NCBI GenBank assembly: GCA_965208605.1
Contig: OZ242345.1
Coordinates: 2,170,001 to 2,234,000, forward strand
DNA length: 64,000 nt
From: UBA9659 sp965208605
Lineage (GTDB): Bacteria; Pseudomonadota; Gammaproteobacteria; Pseudomonadales; Azotimanducaceae
Direction of reading: 5' to 3'
Below, in pieces: positions 15,121 through 24,929 of this stretch. Made by a program: the position numbers and the translations under genes. Numbering within the stretch: position 1 is the first letter of the stretch; every line of letters begins with the position of its first letter. The notes below the pieces were generated by a model. That model saw nothing but the letters and a program-made list of their open reading frames with translations, made no database searches and was not told the DNA's origin.

Positions 15121-17778
15121 ATGCCAGCGTTTGAACACAGTGTCTCCTGTGCGCAGCTCAGCGGATTGTTTGAATGTTGCAAGCAACACAAGATTGACCT
15201 CAATAGGCTCATTAAAGATACCCCCTACACCCAGGCGCACCTCAGTAACCCTTCTTGTGCTATCACCTGGCACAGTTTTGCAAATCTGGTAGCAGGAATA
15301 GCGCGCTATATTGACGCCGAAACACTACTGAACACGGGTCGGCATGCGTGGCGTGCCTACCCCCTCAGCAACGACACCAGTAAGTCCAAGGGCAAATCCA
15401 AGGGCAAAACAAAGGGCAAAACAAAGAACAACATGTCCAGAGTCCAGTATCGGTACCTTGACCACTTCGGTACCCATGGCTTGTGCACTCAGCAGTATCC
15501 CTTCTCCATCAACATACACCAGTCAGCATCGGCACAGCTGACTATCAACCTCAGCATGCAACCCGGCTATCAACCCTGCATCCCGCTATTCACCATCCTG
15601 GCTGGGCAGATGGAATCTCTGCCCAGCGGGCTGGGGAGGAAGGGTGCCCGCGTCACTCTCAATCTGCACAAGAAGGGGGCGACCTATCTGGTCAAACTAC
15701 CGGTAGCAAAGGCTATCAGCGCCTGCTTCTGGAGATGGCTCAGCGGGTTGCTCATCCATCTACCCCGGATTGCCCGCATCAGGGGCGCGTCGCTTCCAGC
15801 GGTCTCTCAACAACAAGATGAACCACAAGACTCCTATCAAAACCTCAACAATCAAAACCTCAACAATCAAAACCTCAACAATCAATACCTCAACAGTCAA
15901 AACATCAACAATCCCACTAAGGAACTAATATGGTTGCTGGATGATGCGGGCAAGGTTTGTGATGTCAGTCCTTCTGTATATGCGATGCTGGGCTACCAGG
16001 GGGAGGACTGTAGGGCAACTGCCTTTCGGGATTACTTCCCGTCTGAAACGCGCCCTAGGATTGATCAACTGTTTGACGAGCTACTTGAAGGCGCCACCGC
16101 GAGCCTTGCCTCAAGACTAGTGCTGGACATGCAAATGCTGACCAAAGACGGCAGACTGGTCTGGTTTAATCTGAATATTCGGTGTCAGTGGGGTCCTGGG
16201 TCTCAGGAGTCCGTCCTATGTGTTACCACTGACATCTCTCAGCAGAAGCAACTTGAACAATCGCTACGCGAACAACGCATCAATCATCACCGTATCATTG
16301 ATGCTGCCCCCGATGCCATGATTACATTCGACACTGAACATCTCATTATCCATGCTAACCCGGCAAGCCTTGGACTCTTCGGTTATCAGTTCCATGAGTT
16401 GCTCGGCACCGACATCAAAACCATCATGCCCCTGCCTCTGGGCGAGCCCCGCTGGCGCTCCCTCTACCAGTCTGTTGGCAAGCAGGACGCCGACCGCGTG
16501 AAGTGCAGAGGGATACATAAAGACCGCAGCATCTTGCCCCTGGAGGTGTCCTGCGTCAGTTATCAGCAAGGTGGGAACTACTATCAAACCTGCATCATTC
16601 GTGATCTCAGCAAAACCACTGCTCTTGAACAGCAGTTGCTAAGCGCTCAGAAGTTGCACTCCCTGGGACAGGCATCCAGTGAACTTGCCCACGATTTTAA
16701 TAATCTGCTGGTCGCGATTCGTGGCTATGTTGACCTGGCACTAGCGACATCTCCCGACAAGCAGTTGACCCATCTGGAAGACATCAAAAAAGCAGGGCAG
16801 ATGGGCACCGATATGACTCGCAAGTTACTTACTTTTAGTAAGCGCGAAGCTATGGCGCCCCGGCTGATTGATGCCAATGAACTCATCCTTGGTATCAGAG
16901 GGATGATTACCCGGCTCTTACCGGCAAACATTGTGGTTAGTTTTCACTTCCCCACTAGCAGCGCCTGGTTAAGTGCCGACCCAACACAGCTGGAACAGGT
17001 GTTGCTCAACCTGGCACTCAATGCCCGAGATGCCATGCCCGATGGTGGGGGCTTGGCAATCACCCTGAGTGACGGCTCTATGCAGCATCCCAACCAGCAG
17101 GCTACTCCTAAGCGCCGGGTACTGATTGAAGTGAGCGACACGGGTATGGGTATGGACGAGGCAGTGCAAAAAAGGATTTTTGAGCCCTTCTATACGACCA
17201 AACCAGAGAGTCAAGGCACCGGGCTTGGTTTGGCGGTGGTGCGTGGCATCATTGAACAACATGCGGGGACTATTGAGGTGGTATCCCAGCCTGGTGAAGG
17301 CTCTCGGTTCAGCATCTATCTGCCGCAGATGAAACCCCCAGCCGCGGTGGCACGGCGAGAAGTTGCCAGCCCTGACACCCAGGGTACGGAAACGCTATTG
17401 CTAGTCGAAGATAACCATAGCGTGCGTGAAGTTACGCGCCTGATTCTGGTGGGTGCTGGCTATCAGGTGTTGCCGTTCAGCAGTGGTAGGGAAGCCGTTG
17501 CAAGTTTCAAAGATCTGGCAGACCAGGTTGATCTGGTGTTAATGGATGTGCTTATGCCTGGCCTGGGTGCTCAGGATACCGCCGCCCAGCTCTGCGCGCT
17601 CAAGCCAGGGGTGAAGCTTGCTTTTATTTCGGGCTATTCGGCGGACAGCACCCATACTAGATTTGTCCGCGATGCCGGCATGCCGCTCATTACCAAACCC
17701 TATGGTAGTGGGACCCTCAGGGCTAGGGTGCGTGCTTGCTTGGATGAGGAGCCCTCAAGAGCCCTCAGCGGCTTGTAA
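15121..17778 (+). CDS. Hybrid sensor histidine kinase with PAS domains and receiver
   Basis: About 885 residues. In order: an N-terminal domain of about 200 residues that I do not recognise; a repetitive Asn/Gln linker (about 240-265); PAS 1 (IWLLDDAGKVCDVSPSVYAM); PAS 2 (IIDAAPDAMITFDTEHLIIH); a dimerisation/phosphoacceptor domain with His524 in LAHDFNNLL; a catalytic ATPase domain with NLALNARDAM and SDTGMGM; and a C-terminal receiver with Asp809 in LMDVLMPG. No membrane segment is evident, so it is probably cytoplasmic. The LAHDFNNLL H-box is typical of kinases whose receiver is fused in cis. The start is uncertain: ATG 15121, or TTG 15103. The last residues (EEPSRALSGL) are encoded by the repeat array that follows. 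No separate response regulator is adjacent. Confidence 0.88.
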   Translation: MPAFEHSVSCAQLSGLFECCKQHKIDLNRLIKDTPYTQAHLSNPSCAITWHSFANLVAGIARYIDAETLLNTGRHAWRAYPLSNDTSKSKGKSKGKTKGKTKNNMSRVQYRYLDHFGTHGLCTQQYPFSINIHQSASAQLTINLSMQPGYQPCIPLFTILAGQMESLPSGLGRKGARVTLNLHKKGATYLVKLPVAKAISACFWRWLSGLLIHLPRIARIRGASLPAVSQQQDEPQDSYQNLNNQNLNNQNLNNQYLNSQNINNPTKELIWLLDDAGKVCDVSPSVYAMLGYQGEDCRATAFRDYFPSETRPRIDQLFDELLEGATASLASRLVLDMQMLTKDGRLVWFNLNIRCQWGPGSQESVLCVTTDISQQKQLEQSLREQRINHHRIIDAAPDAMITFDTEHLIIHANPASLGLFGYQFHELLGTDIKTIMPLPLGEPRWRSLYQSVGKQDADRVKCRGIHKDRSILPLEVSCVSYQQGGNYYQTCIIRDLSKTTALEQQLLSAQKLHSLGQASSELAHDFNNLLVAIRGYVDLALATSPDKQLTHLEDIKKAGQMGTDMTRKLLTFSKREAMAPRLIDANELILGIRGMITRLLPANIVVSFHFPTSSAWLSADPTQLEQVLLNLALNARDAMPDGGGLAITLSDGSMQHPNQQATPKRRVLIEVSDTGMGMDEAVQKRIFEPFYTTKPESQGTGLGLAVVRGIIEQHAGTIEVVSQPGEGSRFSIYLPQMKPPAAVARREVASPDTQGTETLLLVEDNHSVREVTRLILVGAGYQVLPFSSGREAVASFKDLADQVDLVLMDVLMPGLGAQDTAAQLCALKPGVKLAFISGYSADSTHTRFVRDAGMPLITKPYGSGTLRARVRACLDEEPSRALSGL
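15379..15429 (+). repeat. 12-bp in-frame tandem repeat (SKGK/TKGK)
   Basis: Four units of the type AAATCCAAGGGC / AAAACAAAGGGC encode a Lys-rich SKSKGKSKGKTKGKTK stretch in the N-terminal domain of the sensor kinase. Confidence 0.88.
15841..15912 (+). repeat. 15-bp in-frame tandem repeat (NLNNQ)
   Basis: AACCTCAACAATCAA is repeated about five times (three exact, two diverged), encoding NLNNQ units in the linker before the first PAS domain of the sensor kinase. Confidence 0.95.
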
Positions 17779-17945
17779 TAAAGAGCCCTCATTATAATAA
17801 AGAGTCCTCAGCGAGAGCCCTCATTGTATATAAAGAGTAATAAAGAGCCCTCAAGAGCCATCAGCGGTTTGTATATAAAGAGTAATAAAGAGCCCTCAGC
17901 GGCTTTTAACATAGAGCCATCAGCGGTTTGTAATCTAAAGAGTCT
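17748..17945 (+). repeat. Irregular array of 24-bp-type repeats before recC
   Basis: The unit GAGCCCTCAGCGGCTTGTAA-TAAA and truncated variants (GAGCCCTCA, GAGCCATCAGCGGTTTGTA, TATATAAAGAGTAATAAAGA) fill the end of the sensor kinase gene and the whole spacer up to recC. The kinase stop TAA (17776-17778) lies inside a unit. The same 24-bp unit occurs inside recB (24138-24191) and, inverted, inside recD (26297-26384). The recC start has no other clear ribosome-binding site than AAAGAG from the last unit. Confidence 0.9.
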
Positions 17946-17953
17946 TCATCACT

Positions 17954-19801
17954 ATGCTCAATCTTTATCAATCCAATGATATGACGGTGCTGGCAAAGCT
18001 CTTTTGCGACCAGCACCAGCCCAAGGAAGACCCCTTCCGCCCGGTAGCCGTCATCATCCAGAGTCATGGCATGGGGCAGTGGCTTAAACTCAGGGCTGCT
18101 GAACATCACGGCATAGCCGCCAACATAGAATGTATCTTGCCAGCGGCTTTTTTGTGGCGGCTCTATCGGCAATTCCTGCCCGCCGCCACGCCCTTCAAGG
18201 ACTCTCCCTTCGCCCAGACGCACATGGCCTGGCGCCTCATGAGAATCTTAAAAACAGAGACCGACCTGCCGGGCACGCTCAACAATTATCTGAGGCACAC
18301 CGGTGATAAGGATTTGCGTGCCTTCCAACTGAGTAATGAGATTGCTGGTCTGTTTGATCAATACCTCATGTATCGCCCCAAGATGATGCTGGACTGGCAG
18401 CAGAACAAGGGCAGTGTGTCTTCGAATAGCCCGGAGGAATGGCAACAGCGGCTCTGGCGCGTGTTGCTTGCCGATGTCGCTCAGGAGAAGCCCAGCTCAG
18501 AAAGCCTGCACCGGGCAGCCCTGCACCTGCAGTTGATGCAACTGTTAACAAAGGATGATGCCGCCCATAAAAACAGCCATCTGCCCAGTCGGTTGGCGGT
18601 GTTCGGCCTGTCCAGCATGCCGTCCCTGCAACTTGATACCCTCAGTGCCCTGGCGCGTCCCGGTGCCCCTCAAGAGATGGATATTGATATCTTCTTCCTT
18701 AACCCATGCCAGCATTATTGGGGGGATATCGCTTCCCCCCAGGACACGGCACGCAGATCTATCAGAAGTTTGTTACCAGCATCACGAGAGACGCCCCAGG
18801 TGCTGGAGGATGAACACTATCTGGAAGTCGGCAACCCCATACTGTCCTCATTCGGCAAGCAAGGCAGAGAGTTTTTTGAGATGTTGCTGGAGCAGGACCA
18901 TATTCAGTCTCAGGAGTATTTCATCCCGCCGAGCGGCGACACTCGGCTTGATTTCGTCAAGCGGGACATCCTGGAACTTGAGTATGGCGGTGCAGTAGCG
19001 AGTCATTGCCCGCCCACTCAGCGGGAGATGAATGACCAGTCTATTCAATTACATGGCTGTCATAGCCGACAAAGGGAAGTGGAAGTGCTGCATGATCGCA
19101 TCCTGCACATGCTCCGCGACAATCCTGATATCAAGTTGAATGACATGCTCGTCATGGTGCCAGACATAGGTGACTATGCGCCTCTGGTGCAGACAATTTT
19201 CGGCGCGCCCCTGACCTATCGCATTGTTGATGGGAAGCCCACCGACCAGTCGGTACTCTTAACGACCTTCATGCAACTGCTGAAACTCCCGCTATCCAGA
19301 TTTACCGGGGCCGATATTCTGGACCTGCTGACCAGCCCGGCCCTCGCCAGGAAATTCTCCCTCAGTAAGGAAGACCTGGAACTGATTCGCTACTGGATTA
19401 TGAACACCCGAATAGGCTGGGAGATAGACGGGGCATCCAAAGCAGCACACTGGGACCTGCCAGCGGACAATCGCAACACCTGGCGGTTTGGTCTTGATCG
19501 TCTGCTGGCTGGCTTCGCCAAGCCGGAAGACTCGGGTATCTGGCAGGGTATTTTGCCCTTTGATCTGGCGCCCGGGCGGGAAGCGCTAGTCGGTATCCTC
19601 TGTCATGTCATAGAGCAACTTAATCACTACCGACAAGCCTTTGAGACACCCCGAAGGCTGGCTGAATGGCATCTTTTACTCGGGGAGATGTTGGGCGTGT
19701 TTTTCCTCCCCCGGGAAGAAGAGATCTTAGATGTCAATGCCATACATACCTGCCTTGAACAGATGCACCAGGACACCGAAGACAGCCGCTACCCGAGGTG
19801 A
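17954..19801 (+). CDS. recC: RecC N-terminal part (gene split by frameshift)
   Basis: 615 residues matching the N-terminal half of the exonuclease V gamma subunit, a catalytically inactive helicase-like subunit that recognises Chi. Visible family features are HGMGQWLK near the N-terminus, LPSRLAVFGLSSMPSLQL, and FFLNPCQHYWGDI. RecC is normally about 1,100 residues. This frame stops at 19799-19801, whereas the rest of RecC continues in another frame from 19798. In that frame the junction would read RYPEVISLDLL if the CCC at 19792-19794 were CCCC, so a one-base deletion (or a sequencing error) is the simplest explanation. Otherwise a GTGA overlap would allow re-initiation to make two subunits. 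recB and recD follow, forming one operon. Confidence 0.9.
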   Translation: MLNLYQSNDMTVLAKLFCDQHQPKEDPFRPVAVIIQSHGMGQWLKLRAAEHHGIAANIECILPAAFLWRLYRQFLPAATPFKDSPFAQTHMAWRLMRILKTETDLPGTLNNYLRHTGDKDLRAFQLSNEIAGLFDQYLMYRPKMMLDWQQNKGSVSSNSPEEWQQRLWRVLLADVAQEKPSSESLHRAALHLQLMQLLTKDDAAHKNSHLPSRLAVFGLSSMPSLQLDTLSALARPGAPQEMDIDIFFLNPCQHYWGDIASPQDTARRSIRSLLPASRETPQVLEDEHYLEVGNPILSSFGKQGREFFEMLLEQDHIQSQEYFIPPSGDTRLDFVKRDILELEYGGAVASHCPPTQREMNDQSIQLHGCHSRQREVEVLHDRILHMLRDNPDIKLNDMLVMVPDIGDYAPLVQTIFGAPLTYRIVDGKPTDQSVLLTTFMQLLKLPLSRFTGADILDLLTSPALARKFSLSKEDLELIRYWIMNTRIGWEIDGASKAAHWDLPADNRNTWRFGLDRLLAGFAKPEDSGIWQGILPFDLAPGREALVGILCHVIEQLNHYRQAFETPRRLAEWHLLLGEMLGVFFLPREEEILDVNAIHTCLEQMHQDTEDSRYPR

Positions 19802-21300
19802 TCTCGCTAGATCTGCTGCGTTATCTGTTGAACAAAACGCTTGCCGACCAGCCCCCTGGGGCGGGTTTCATCGCTGGTGGTATCACCTTTGCCACCCTCA
19901 TGCCGATGCGTAGTATTCCCTTCCGAGTGGTGTGTCTGCTGGGCATGAACGATGGCGACTATCCGCGCAGTGACAAGAGCAACAGATCCTATGACTGCAT
20001 GGCCAAGCAGAGACAAAAAGGCGACCGCTCCGGGAAGTTAGATGATCAGTATTTGTTTCTTGAAGCACTGCTGTCGGCTCAGGATATCTTCTATTTGAGT
20101 TATGTCAGTCGCGGCATCAGGGACGATCAACCCCGACCGCCTTCAGTGGTGGTCACCGAGTGGCAGGTTTATCTGGAATCTATTTTCACTGACTTCTCCC
20201 TGCAAGAATATCCCTTGCAGCCTTTTAGCCCTCGTCATTATCAGGAGCATGCCTTGAGATCATTTTCTGATACCTGGGGCAGTGCGCTGCAAGCCGCCCA
20301 TCAACAGCAGGAAGCCAGTGCTGCTGCTAGTGCTACTACAGCTAGTAGTGCAACCAACGCCTTCCTACTCAAGCCATTGCAACCCAACAATGCACTCAGC
20401 TGCACCTCGCAACAGCAACTTGAACGATTTTTCCGCAATAGCGGTAAGTATTTTCTCCAAGAAGGATTGCAGGTTTACCTTGAAGAAGATGCCGCCGGCC
20501 TCAGAGACTCGGAACCCTTTGAACTGGACAACCTGGAAAAGTACGGCCTAGGGGATGAGGCATTACAGGGGCTATTTCGACAAGAAGGTCGTCAAGAAGA
20601 GCGTCAAGAAGACTCTATAGAAGGGAAGGCAACCTGGGAAGCGCAGGTCCTGGCAAGCGGACGTATCATGTCGGGCCCTCTAGGCAAACAACAACTGGAC
20701 ACCGCCATCCGGCAAGCAAGGCTGGTGTTTGAGGCGCGGCAGACCTACACGCAACAGGCGCAGCAACCCCCGGTACCCGGCACGCTTATTATCAACGGGC
20801 AGGAGCTCCATTATGAGATAGGCGAATCCTGGGAGGGGCATCTGCTCTCTTGTCATGTCGGTCAATATCGAGCCCGGTATCTGCTCAGCGCGTGGATACG
20901 CCATCTGTTTGCCGGTGCCGCCGGGTATGAGATGACCAGCCACTGCATCGCCCTGAATAGCGGGAAGACAAAAGTGCAGGCCGCCAGCCTGGCACCCCTT
21001 GACCCCGATACTAGCATCGAGCATCTCAATTACCTCCTCAGTCTCTATCAAGAAGGGATTACGCGCCCGCTACTATTGGCACCCGAGACCTGTCGCACCT
21101 GGTATGAAACTACTCAAGGCACCCAGACGGCAGCTCTCGCCAGGGACAAGGCTACCCAGGCCTGGGAAAAGGAAACCCAATATGACAGCTACTGGTGCCG
21201 GCTATTTGAGCTGCCAGAAGCTATGGGAGATGAGTTCCAAGACATGGCACAAGGGGTCTGGGAACCGCTACTTAAAAACACCAGCGAGTCAAAAAAATGA
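19798..21300 (+). CDS. recC: RecC C-terminal part (gene split by frameshift)
   Basis: 500 residues matching the C-terminal half of RecC. ITFATLMPMRSIPFRVVCLL and GMNDGDYPR are hallmark RecC sequences, followed by GDRSGKLDDQYLFLEALLSA. As a separate unit it would start at a GTG overlapping the stop of the first part (GTGA at 19798-19801), without a good ribosome-binding site. Together the two parts make 1,115 residues, the normal RecC length. Internal Ala-rich (ASAAASATTASSATNA, about residues 175-190) and RQEGRQEERQED (about 261-272) stretches are low-complexity insertions, the second encoded by a 12-bp repeat. The end overlaps the recB start by four bases (ATGA). Confidence 0.9.
   Translation: MISLDLLRYLLNKTLADQPPGAGFIAGGITFATLMPMRSIPFRVVCLLGMNDGDYPRSDKSNRSYDCMAKQRQKGDRSGKLDDQYLFLEALLSAQDIFYLSYVSRGIRDDQPRPPSVVVTEWQVYLESIFTDFSLQEYPLQPFSPRHYQEHALRSFSDTWGSALQAAHQQQEASAAASATTASSATNAFLLKPLQPNNALSCTSQQQLERFFRNSGKYFLQEGLQVYLEEDAAGLRDSEPFELDNLEKYGLGDEALQGLFRQEGRQEERQEDSIEGKATWEAQVLASGRIMSGPLGKQQLDTAIRQARLVFEARQTYTQQAQQPPVPGTLIINGQELHYEIGESWEGHLLSCHVGQYRARYLLSAWIRHLFAGAAGYEMTSHCIALNSGKTKVQAASLAPLDPDTSIEHLNYLLSLYQEGITRPLLLAPETCRTWYETTQGTQTAALARDKATQAWEKETQYDSYWCRLFELPEAMGDEFQDMAQGVWEPLLKNTSESKK
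20578..20613 (+). repeat. 12-bp in-frame tandem repeat in recC
   Basis: CGACAAGAAGGT, CGTCAAGAAGAG and CGTCAAGAAGAC are adjacent, encoding RQEG-RQEE-RQED. Confidence 0.85.
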
Positions 21301-24300
21301 CTGCCCTGCGCAGGATTACACTGGGTGCACGGCAACTGATTGAAGCCAGCGCCGGCACCGGCAAGACGCATGCAATCACCAATCTCTATGTCCAACTATT
21401 GCTGGGCATAAACTGCGCCAAGAGATTTGAGGTGAATGAACTGCTAGTGCTCACTTTTACCCGGGCGGCCACCCAGGAATTAAGATACCGGGTGACCCGG
21501 CGGATTCAGGAGGCACAACATGCCTTCCAGGAAGATGACGCGGGTGATGACGAGCTTCTCAAGGAGATGCTAGCAGCGAGTGCCGACAAGGCCCGCGACC
21601 GCCGACTCCTCAGGGCTGCCATTCAACTCATGGATGAGGCGGCTATATTTACGATCCATGGCTTCTGCGCTCGGGTCCTCAATGACCGGTCTTTTGAAAC
21701 CGGCACCCTGTTTGACCAGCAACTTGACGATAGCAACAACGGCGAGCAGGAACGGATTCTCAAACTGGCTTGTGAAGACTGCTTCCGCAATGACTTCCTA
21801 TCCCTTGATCCTCTGGTCAGGGAAATCGCGCTCAACATCTGGGCAACACCCGCCAAGCTGGCGGCGGAGCTCAGCAAGTGGCTATATCGCGGCAACTTGA
21901 CGCTCTGCCCGCCGCATCAACCCCTTGCTATTGACAGCGCCGCTCTCGCTGAGCAGATCAACCAGGCTAAGGCAGGCTGGTTGGCACATGATTTGGAAGC
22001 AGTCATCCGAGGCGGTGATTTTATTAAAAACAGAAAGGTGATGACGCGATTGGAAGCCATGACGGCCTTCTGCCAATCCCCAAACACGGGCTTCGATGAG
22101 GAGTATTGGCAGCTCTACAGCAAGGCAAGTCTTGAAGCAAGCATGAAGAAAGGCGGCCTGCTACCTCAAGACCCCGTGCTGGAGCTTATTGATGAAATCC
22201 AGCATGCACGGGAGCAATTTCCCGCAATCAAAACCAACCTCTGGCACGAGATGCTCAGCAAGGTGCAGGCGCGTATCCGCCGTAGCAAGGAAGAGGCAGA
22301 CTTGAGCACCGTCAATGATCTGCTGACTGACCTGGAACTAGCCTTAAGAGCAGAAGGTTCAACCCTGAAGGACACCCTGGCAGCAGCCCTACCGGTGGCC
22401 ATGGTGGACGAATATCAAGACACGGACGATATACAGAGCCGCATTTTTGAACATATCTATTGTCAAAATGATGCTTCGGAGCAGGGCCCCACGCTGCTGA
22501 TGATTGGCGACCCCAAACAAGCCATTTATCAGTTTCGGGGTGCGGATGTTTATACCTATATCAATGCTCGCCAATTCTCTCAGAGTAGCGAGGAGCAACC
22601 ACCGCTGACCAAAAACTGGCGCTCCACCACCGAAATGATTGAGGCAAACAACTACCTCTTCCAACTACCGGATGCCTTCGGTAGTGACAGTGGCATTAGC
22701 TTCACGGCGTCCGAAGTCGGCCGGCCCGAGCTGACCGGCCTCAGCATTGATGGCTCACCCCAGACGCCCTACCAGCTCTTCTGCCTAGGCAATCTGCAGG
22801 CACCCTTGAGTGCCGATCAGGCACGGGCTGCGGCCATGGACTATGCCGCCGAGGAAACGGCAAAACTCTTGCGGGGTTCAGAGGAAGGGTCCGTGCTCGT
22901 CAATGGTAAACGCTTAAAGGCCGGCGAGATTGCCTTCTTGATACGCAGTCGTCAGGAAGCCGGCTTCGCGCAACAAGCCCTGGAGAAACGAGGCATCCAC
23001 AGTGTCTATCTGACGAATCTCAGCGTCATGCAGCAGGACACAGCAAAGGATTTGACGCTCATCCTCCGGGCCGTTGCCGAGCCCAACAACTACCGAGCAA
23101 TCAGGGCGGCACTCGGCACCCGACTCATGCAGTGTCGCGCGGCGGAAATTGACCAGATGAACCATGACCTGGTGTATGAACAAAAGGTAGCGCAGGAATT
23201 TTGGCAGTATCACGACACCTGGACGAAGAAGAATGTCGGTGCCATGATTTATGAGTTAATCATCACCCGGAAACTTGGGGAAAGGTGGCTTGCCCTGCCA
23301 GACGGGAAGCGACAACTAACGGATTTACGGCATCTCACCGAGGTCTTACAAGGCGGCGTGGCAACGAATGCCTTGAGCGGTTGCCAGCAACTGCTTACCT
23401 GGTTTGTTCGGCAGCAGCAGGAAGCCGCCGAGAGCACCGGTATGGATGAGCATCAACTCAGGCTGGAAAGTGACGAAAATCTAGTCAAGATTGTCACCAT
23501 GCATGCGGCCAAGGGTCTGGAGTACGACCTGGTGCTGATTCCCTATCCGCCCATCCCCAAAGCACCCAAAAAAACATTGCCGGTCTTGTTCCATCAAGAA
23601 GAGGAGACTGAATCGGGCAGCCGCTTCCAGGCCTGCGTTGAATTCGGCGACAACCAGGACGCTCGCGCCCAGGCGGAAATAGAAGCCAGAGACGAGGACA
23701 TGCGCCTCTGCTATGTCGGCATGACGCGGGCAAGGTATCGTTGCTATCTGGGTATGCCGACTTTTAAGGACTCCAAAACAGCAAAAAACTTCATCACCAG
23801 CCCTATGGGGCAATTGATGCGCCTGGAAGCGGAACACCAAAAAGATCGCGGGATCATAGAGGTCCTGCATGCGCATTTACCGAAAGCGCTATTTGAAATC
23901 CTGCCCGCTGACAAGAAGCCATCAACCGGCACCCCCATATCAGCAATCGTTGCTCAGGAGGAGCTGCTACCCGCTCTCGCCCTGCCCGAGCTGGCAGCAC
24001 GAGATCGCTGGCGGATGCACAGTTACAGCGGGATAGTGCATAGGTATAGCAGACTGATAAAAAGCGCGGCACCGACACCCGCTGATGATTCGGCGACTCA
24101 TCGAGGGGGCTATCTGGATGATGAACCCGAGGAAGAAGAGCCCTCAGCGGTCGTTAATAAAGAGCCCTCAGCGGTTGTTAATAAAGAGCCGTCCACAAGA
24201 CCCGCCGAGTCTCCTTCCCGATTTACCTTTCCTGCCGGGGCGAGAGTCGGCGTCGCCCTCCATTATTTGCTGGAACATGTTGATTTCACGGACGACTCCC

Positions 24301-24929
24301 AGCATCTCAACCTCTGCCTGCAGACTTTGGAAAGAATCGGTATAGAGGAAGACCGCGCCGTCTGGCTTGAACAACTACAGGCATGGCTGAGGGACATTCT
24401 GCAAACTCCGCTCTTGGCGCAGGCCGGGCTGAGTCTGTCCGCCTTGACGGCTAGTGAAAGGCTGGACGAACTTGAATTTCATTTCCCCGTGGCTTGCCAA
24501 GGCGACCTCAAGGCACTGCTGAAGTCCAACCAGCATCCAGGTACCAAACCCTTGCCAGACCGCATCCATCTGGAAGGCATGATGACTGGCTTTATTGATC
24601 TGGTATTTCGCCACGAGGGGAAGTATTACCTCGCGGATTACAAATCAAATCGCCTAGGCGATAACTTCGCTGCCTATAAAAATCCAGCCCTTGTGCAGGC
24701 GGTCATGGCGGCGCGTTATGATTTGCAATATCTGATTTACACCCTTGCCGTGCATCGCTTCTTGCAGTTCCAACTAGCAGACTATGATTATGAACGGGAC
24801 TTCGGTGGCGTGTTTTATTTGTTCTTGAGAGGCATGGATGGCACCGGCAATGCTTCGGGTGTCTTTTATGACAAGCCGGAAGTGAGCTTAATCCAGCAAC
24901 TAGACGGACTCATGAGAGGTGCGGCATGA
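21297..24929 (+). CDS. recB: RecB, helicase-nuclease subunit of exonuclease V
   Basis: A 1,210-residue SF1A 3'-5' helicase with a C-terminal nuclease. Walker A is ASAGTGKT (17-24) and Walker B is VDEYQDTD. GDPKQAIYQFRGAD, NWRSTTEM and TMHAAKGLEYDLVLIPYPP are further helicase motifs. The nuclease domain has GFIDLVF (D1101), ADYKSN (D1114, K1116) and QYLIYTLAVHRFL. RecB with RecC and RecD processes double-strand ends for recombination and degrades foreign DNA. Its start overlaps recC by ATGA and its end overlaps recD by ATGA, so translation is coupled. Residues 948-965 (EPSAVVNK twice, then EP) are a 24-bp repeat insertion in the linker between helicase and nuclease domains, a place where extra length is likely tolerated. 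Confidence 0.97.
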   Translation: MTALRRITLGARQLIEASAGTGKTHAITNLYVQLLLGINCAKRFEVNELLVLTFTRAATQELRYRVTRRIQEAQHAFQEDDAGDDELLKEMLAASADKARDRRLLRAAIQLMDEAAIFTIHGFCARVLNDRSFETGTLFDQQLDDSNNGEQERILKLACEDCFRNDFLSLDPLVREIALNIWATPAKLAAELSKWLYRGNLTLCPPHQPLAIDSAALAEQINQAKAGWLAHDLEAVIRGGDFIKNRKVMTRLEAMTAFCQSPNTGFDEEYWQLYSKASLEASMKKGGLLPQDPVLELIDEIQHAREQFPAIKTNLWHEMLSKVQARIRRSKEEADLSTVNDLLTDLELALRAEGSTLKDTLAAALPVAMVDEYQDTDDIQSRIFEHIYCQNDASEQGPTLLMIGDPKQAIYQFRGADVYTYINARQFSQSSEEQPPLTKNWRSTTEMIEANNYLFQLPDAFGSDSGISFTASEVGRPELTGLSIDGSPQTPYQLFCLGNLQAPLSADQARAAAMDYAAEETAKLLRGSEEGSVLVNGKRLKAGEIAFLIRSRQEAGFAQQALEKRGIHSVYLTNLSVMQQDTAKDLTLILRAVAEPNNYRAIRAALGTRLMQCRAAEIDQMNHDLVYEQKVAQEFWQYHDTWTKKNVGAMIYELIITRKLGERWLALPDGKRQLTDLRHLTEVLQGGVATNALSGCQQLLTWFVRQQQEAAESTGMDEHQLRLESDENLVKIVTMHAAKGLEYDLVLIPYPPIPKAPKKTLPVLFHQEEETESGSRFQACVEFGDNQDARAQAEIEARDEDMRLCYVGMTRARYRCYLGMPTFKDSKTAKNFITSPMGQLMRLEAEHQKDRGIIEVLHAHLPKALFEILPADKKPSTGTPISAIVAQEELLPALALPELAARDRWRMHSYSGIVHRYSRLIKSAAPTPADDSATHRGGYLDDEPEEEEPSAVVNKEPSAVVNKEPSTRPAESPSRFTFPAGARVGVALHYLLEHVDFTDDSQHLNLCLQTLERIGIEEDRAVWLEQLQAWLRDILQTPLLAQAGLSLSALTASERLDELEFHFPVACQGDLKALLKSNQHPGTKPLPDRIHLEGMMTGFIDLVFRHEGKYYLADYKSNRLGDNFAAYKNPALVQAVMAARYDLQYLIYTLAVHRFLQFQLADYDYERDFGGVFYLFLRGMDGTGNASGVFYDKPEVSLIQQLDGLMRGAA
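24138..24191 (+). repeat. 24-bp repeat copies inside recB
   Basis: GAGCCCTCAGCGGTCGTTAA-TAAA and GAGCCCTCAGCGGTTGTTAA-TAAA are adjacent, with a partial third unit. They are in frame and encode EPSAVVNK twice. The unit matches the array upstream of recC. Confidence 0.93.

Noticed and set aside
15841..15912. CRISPR-like array
   Set aside because: The units are 15 bp without spacers and in frame inside the sensor kinase gene; a tandem coding repeat explains it.
17748..17945. CRISPR array or attachment site before recC
   Set aside because: Repeats are irregular in length and spacing, no unique spacers of constant size exist, and no cas, integrase or tRNA gene is near.
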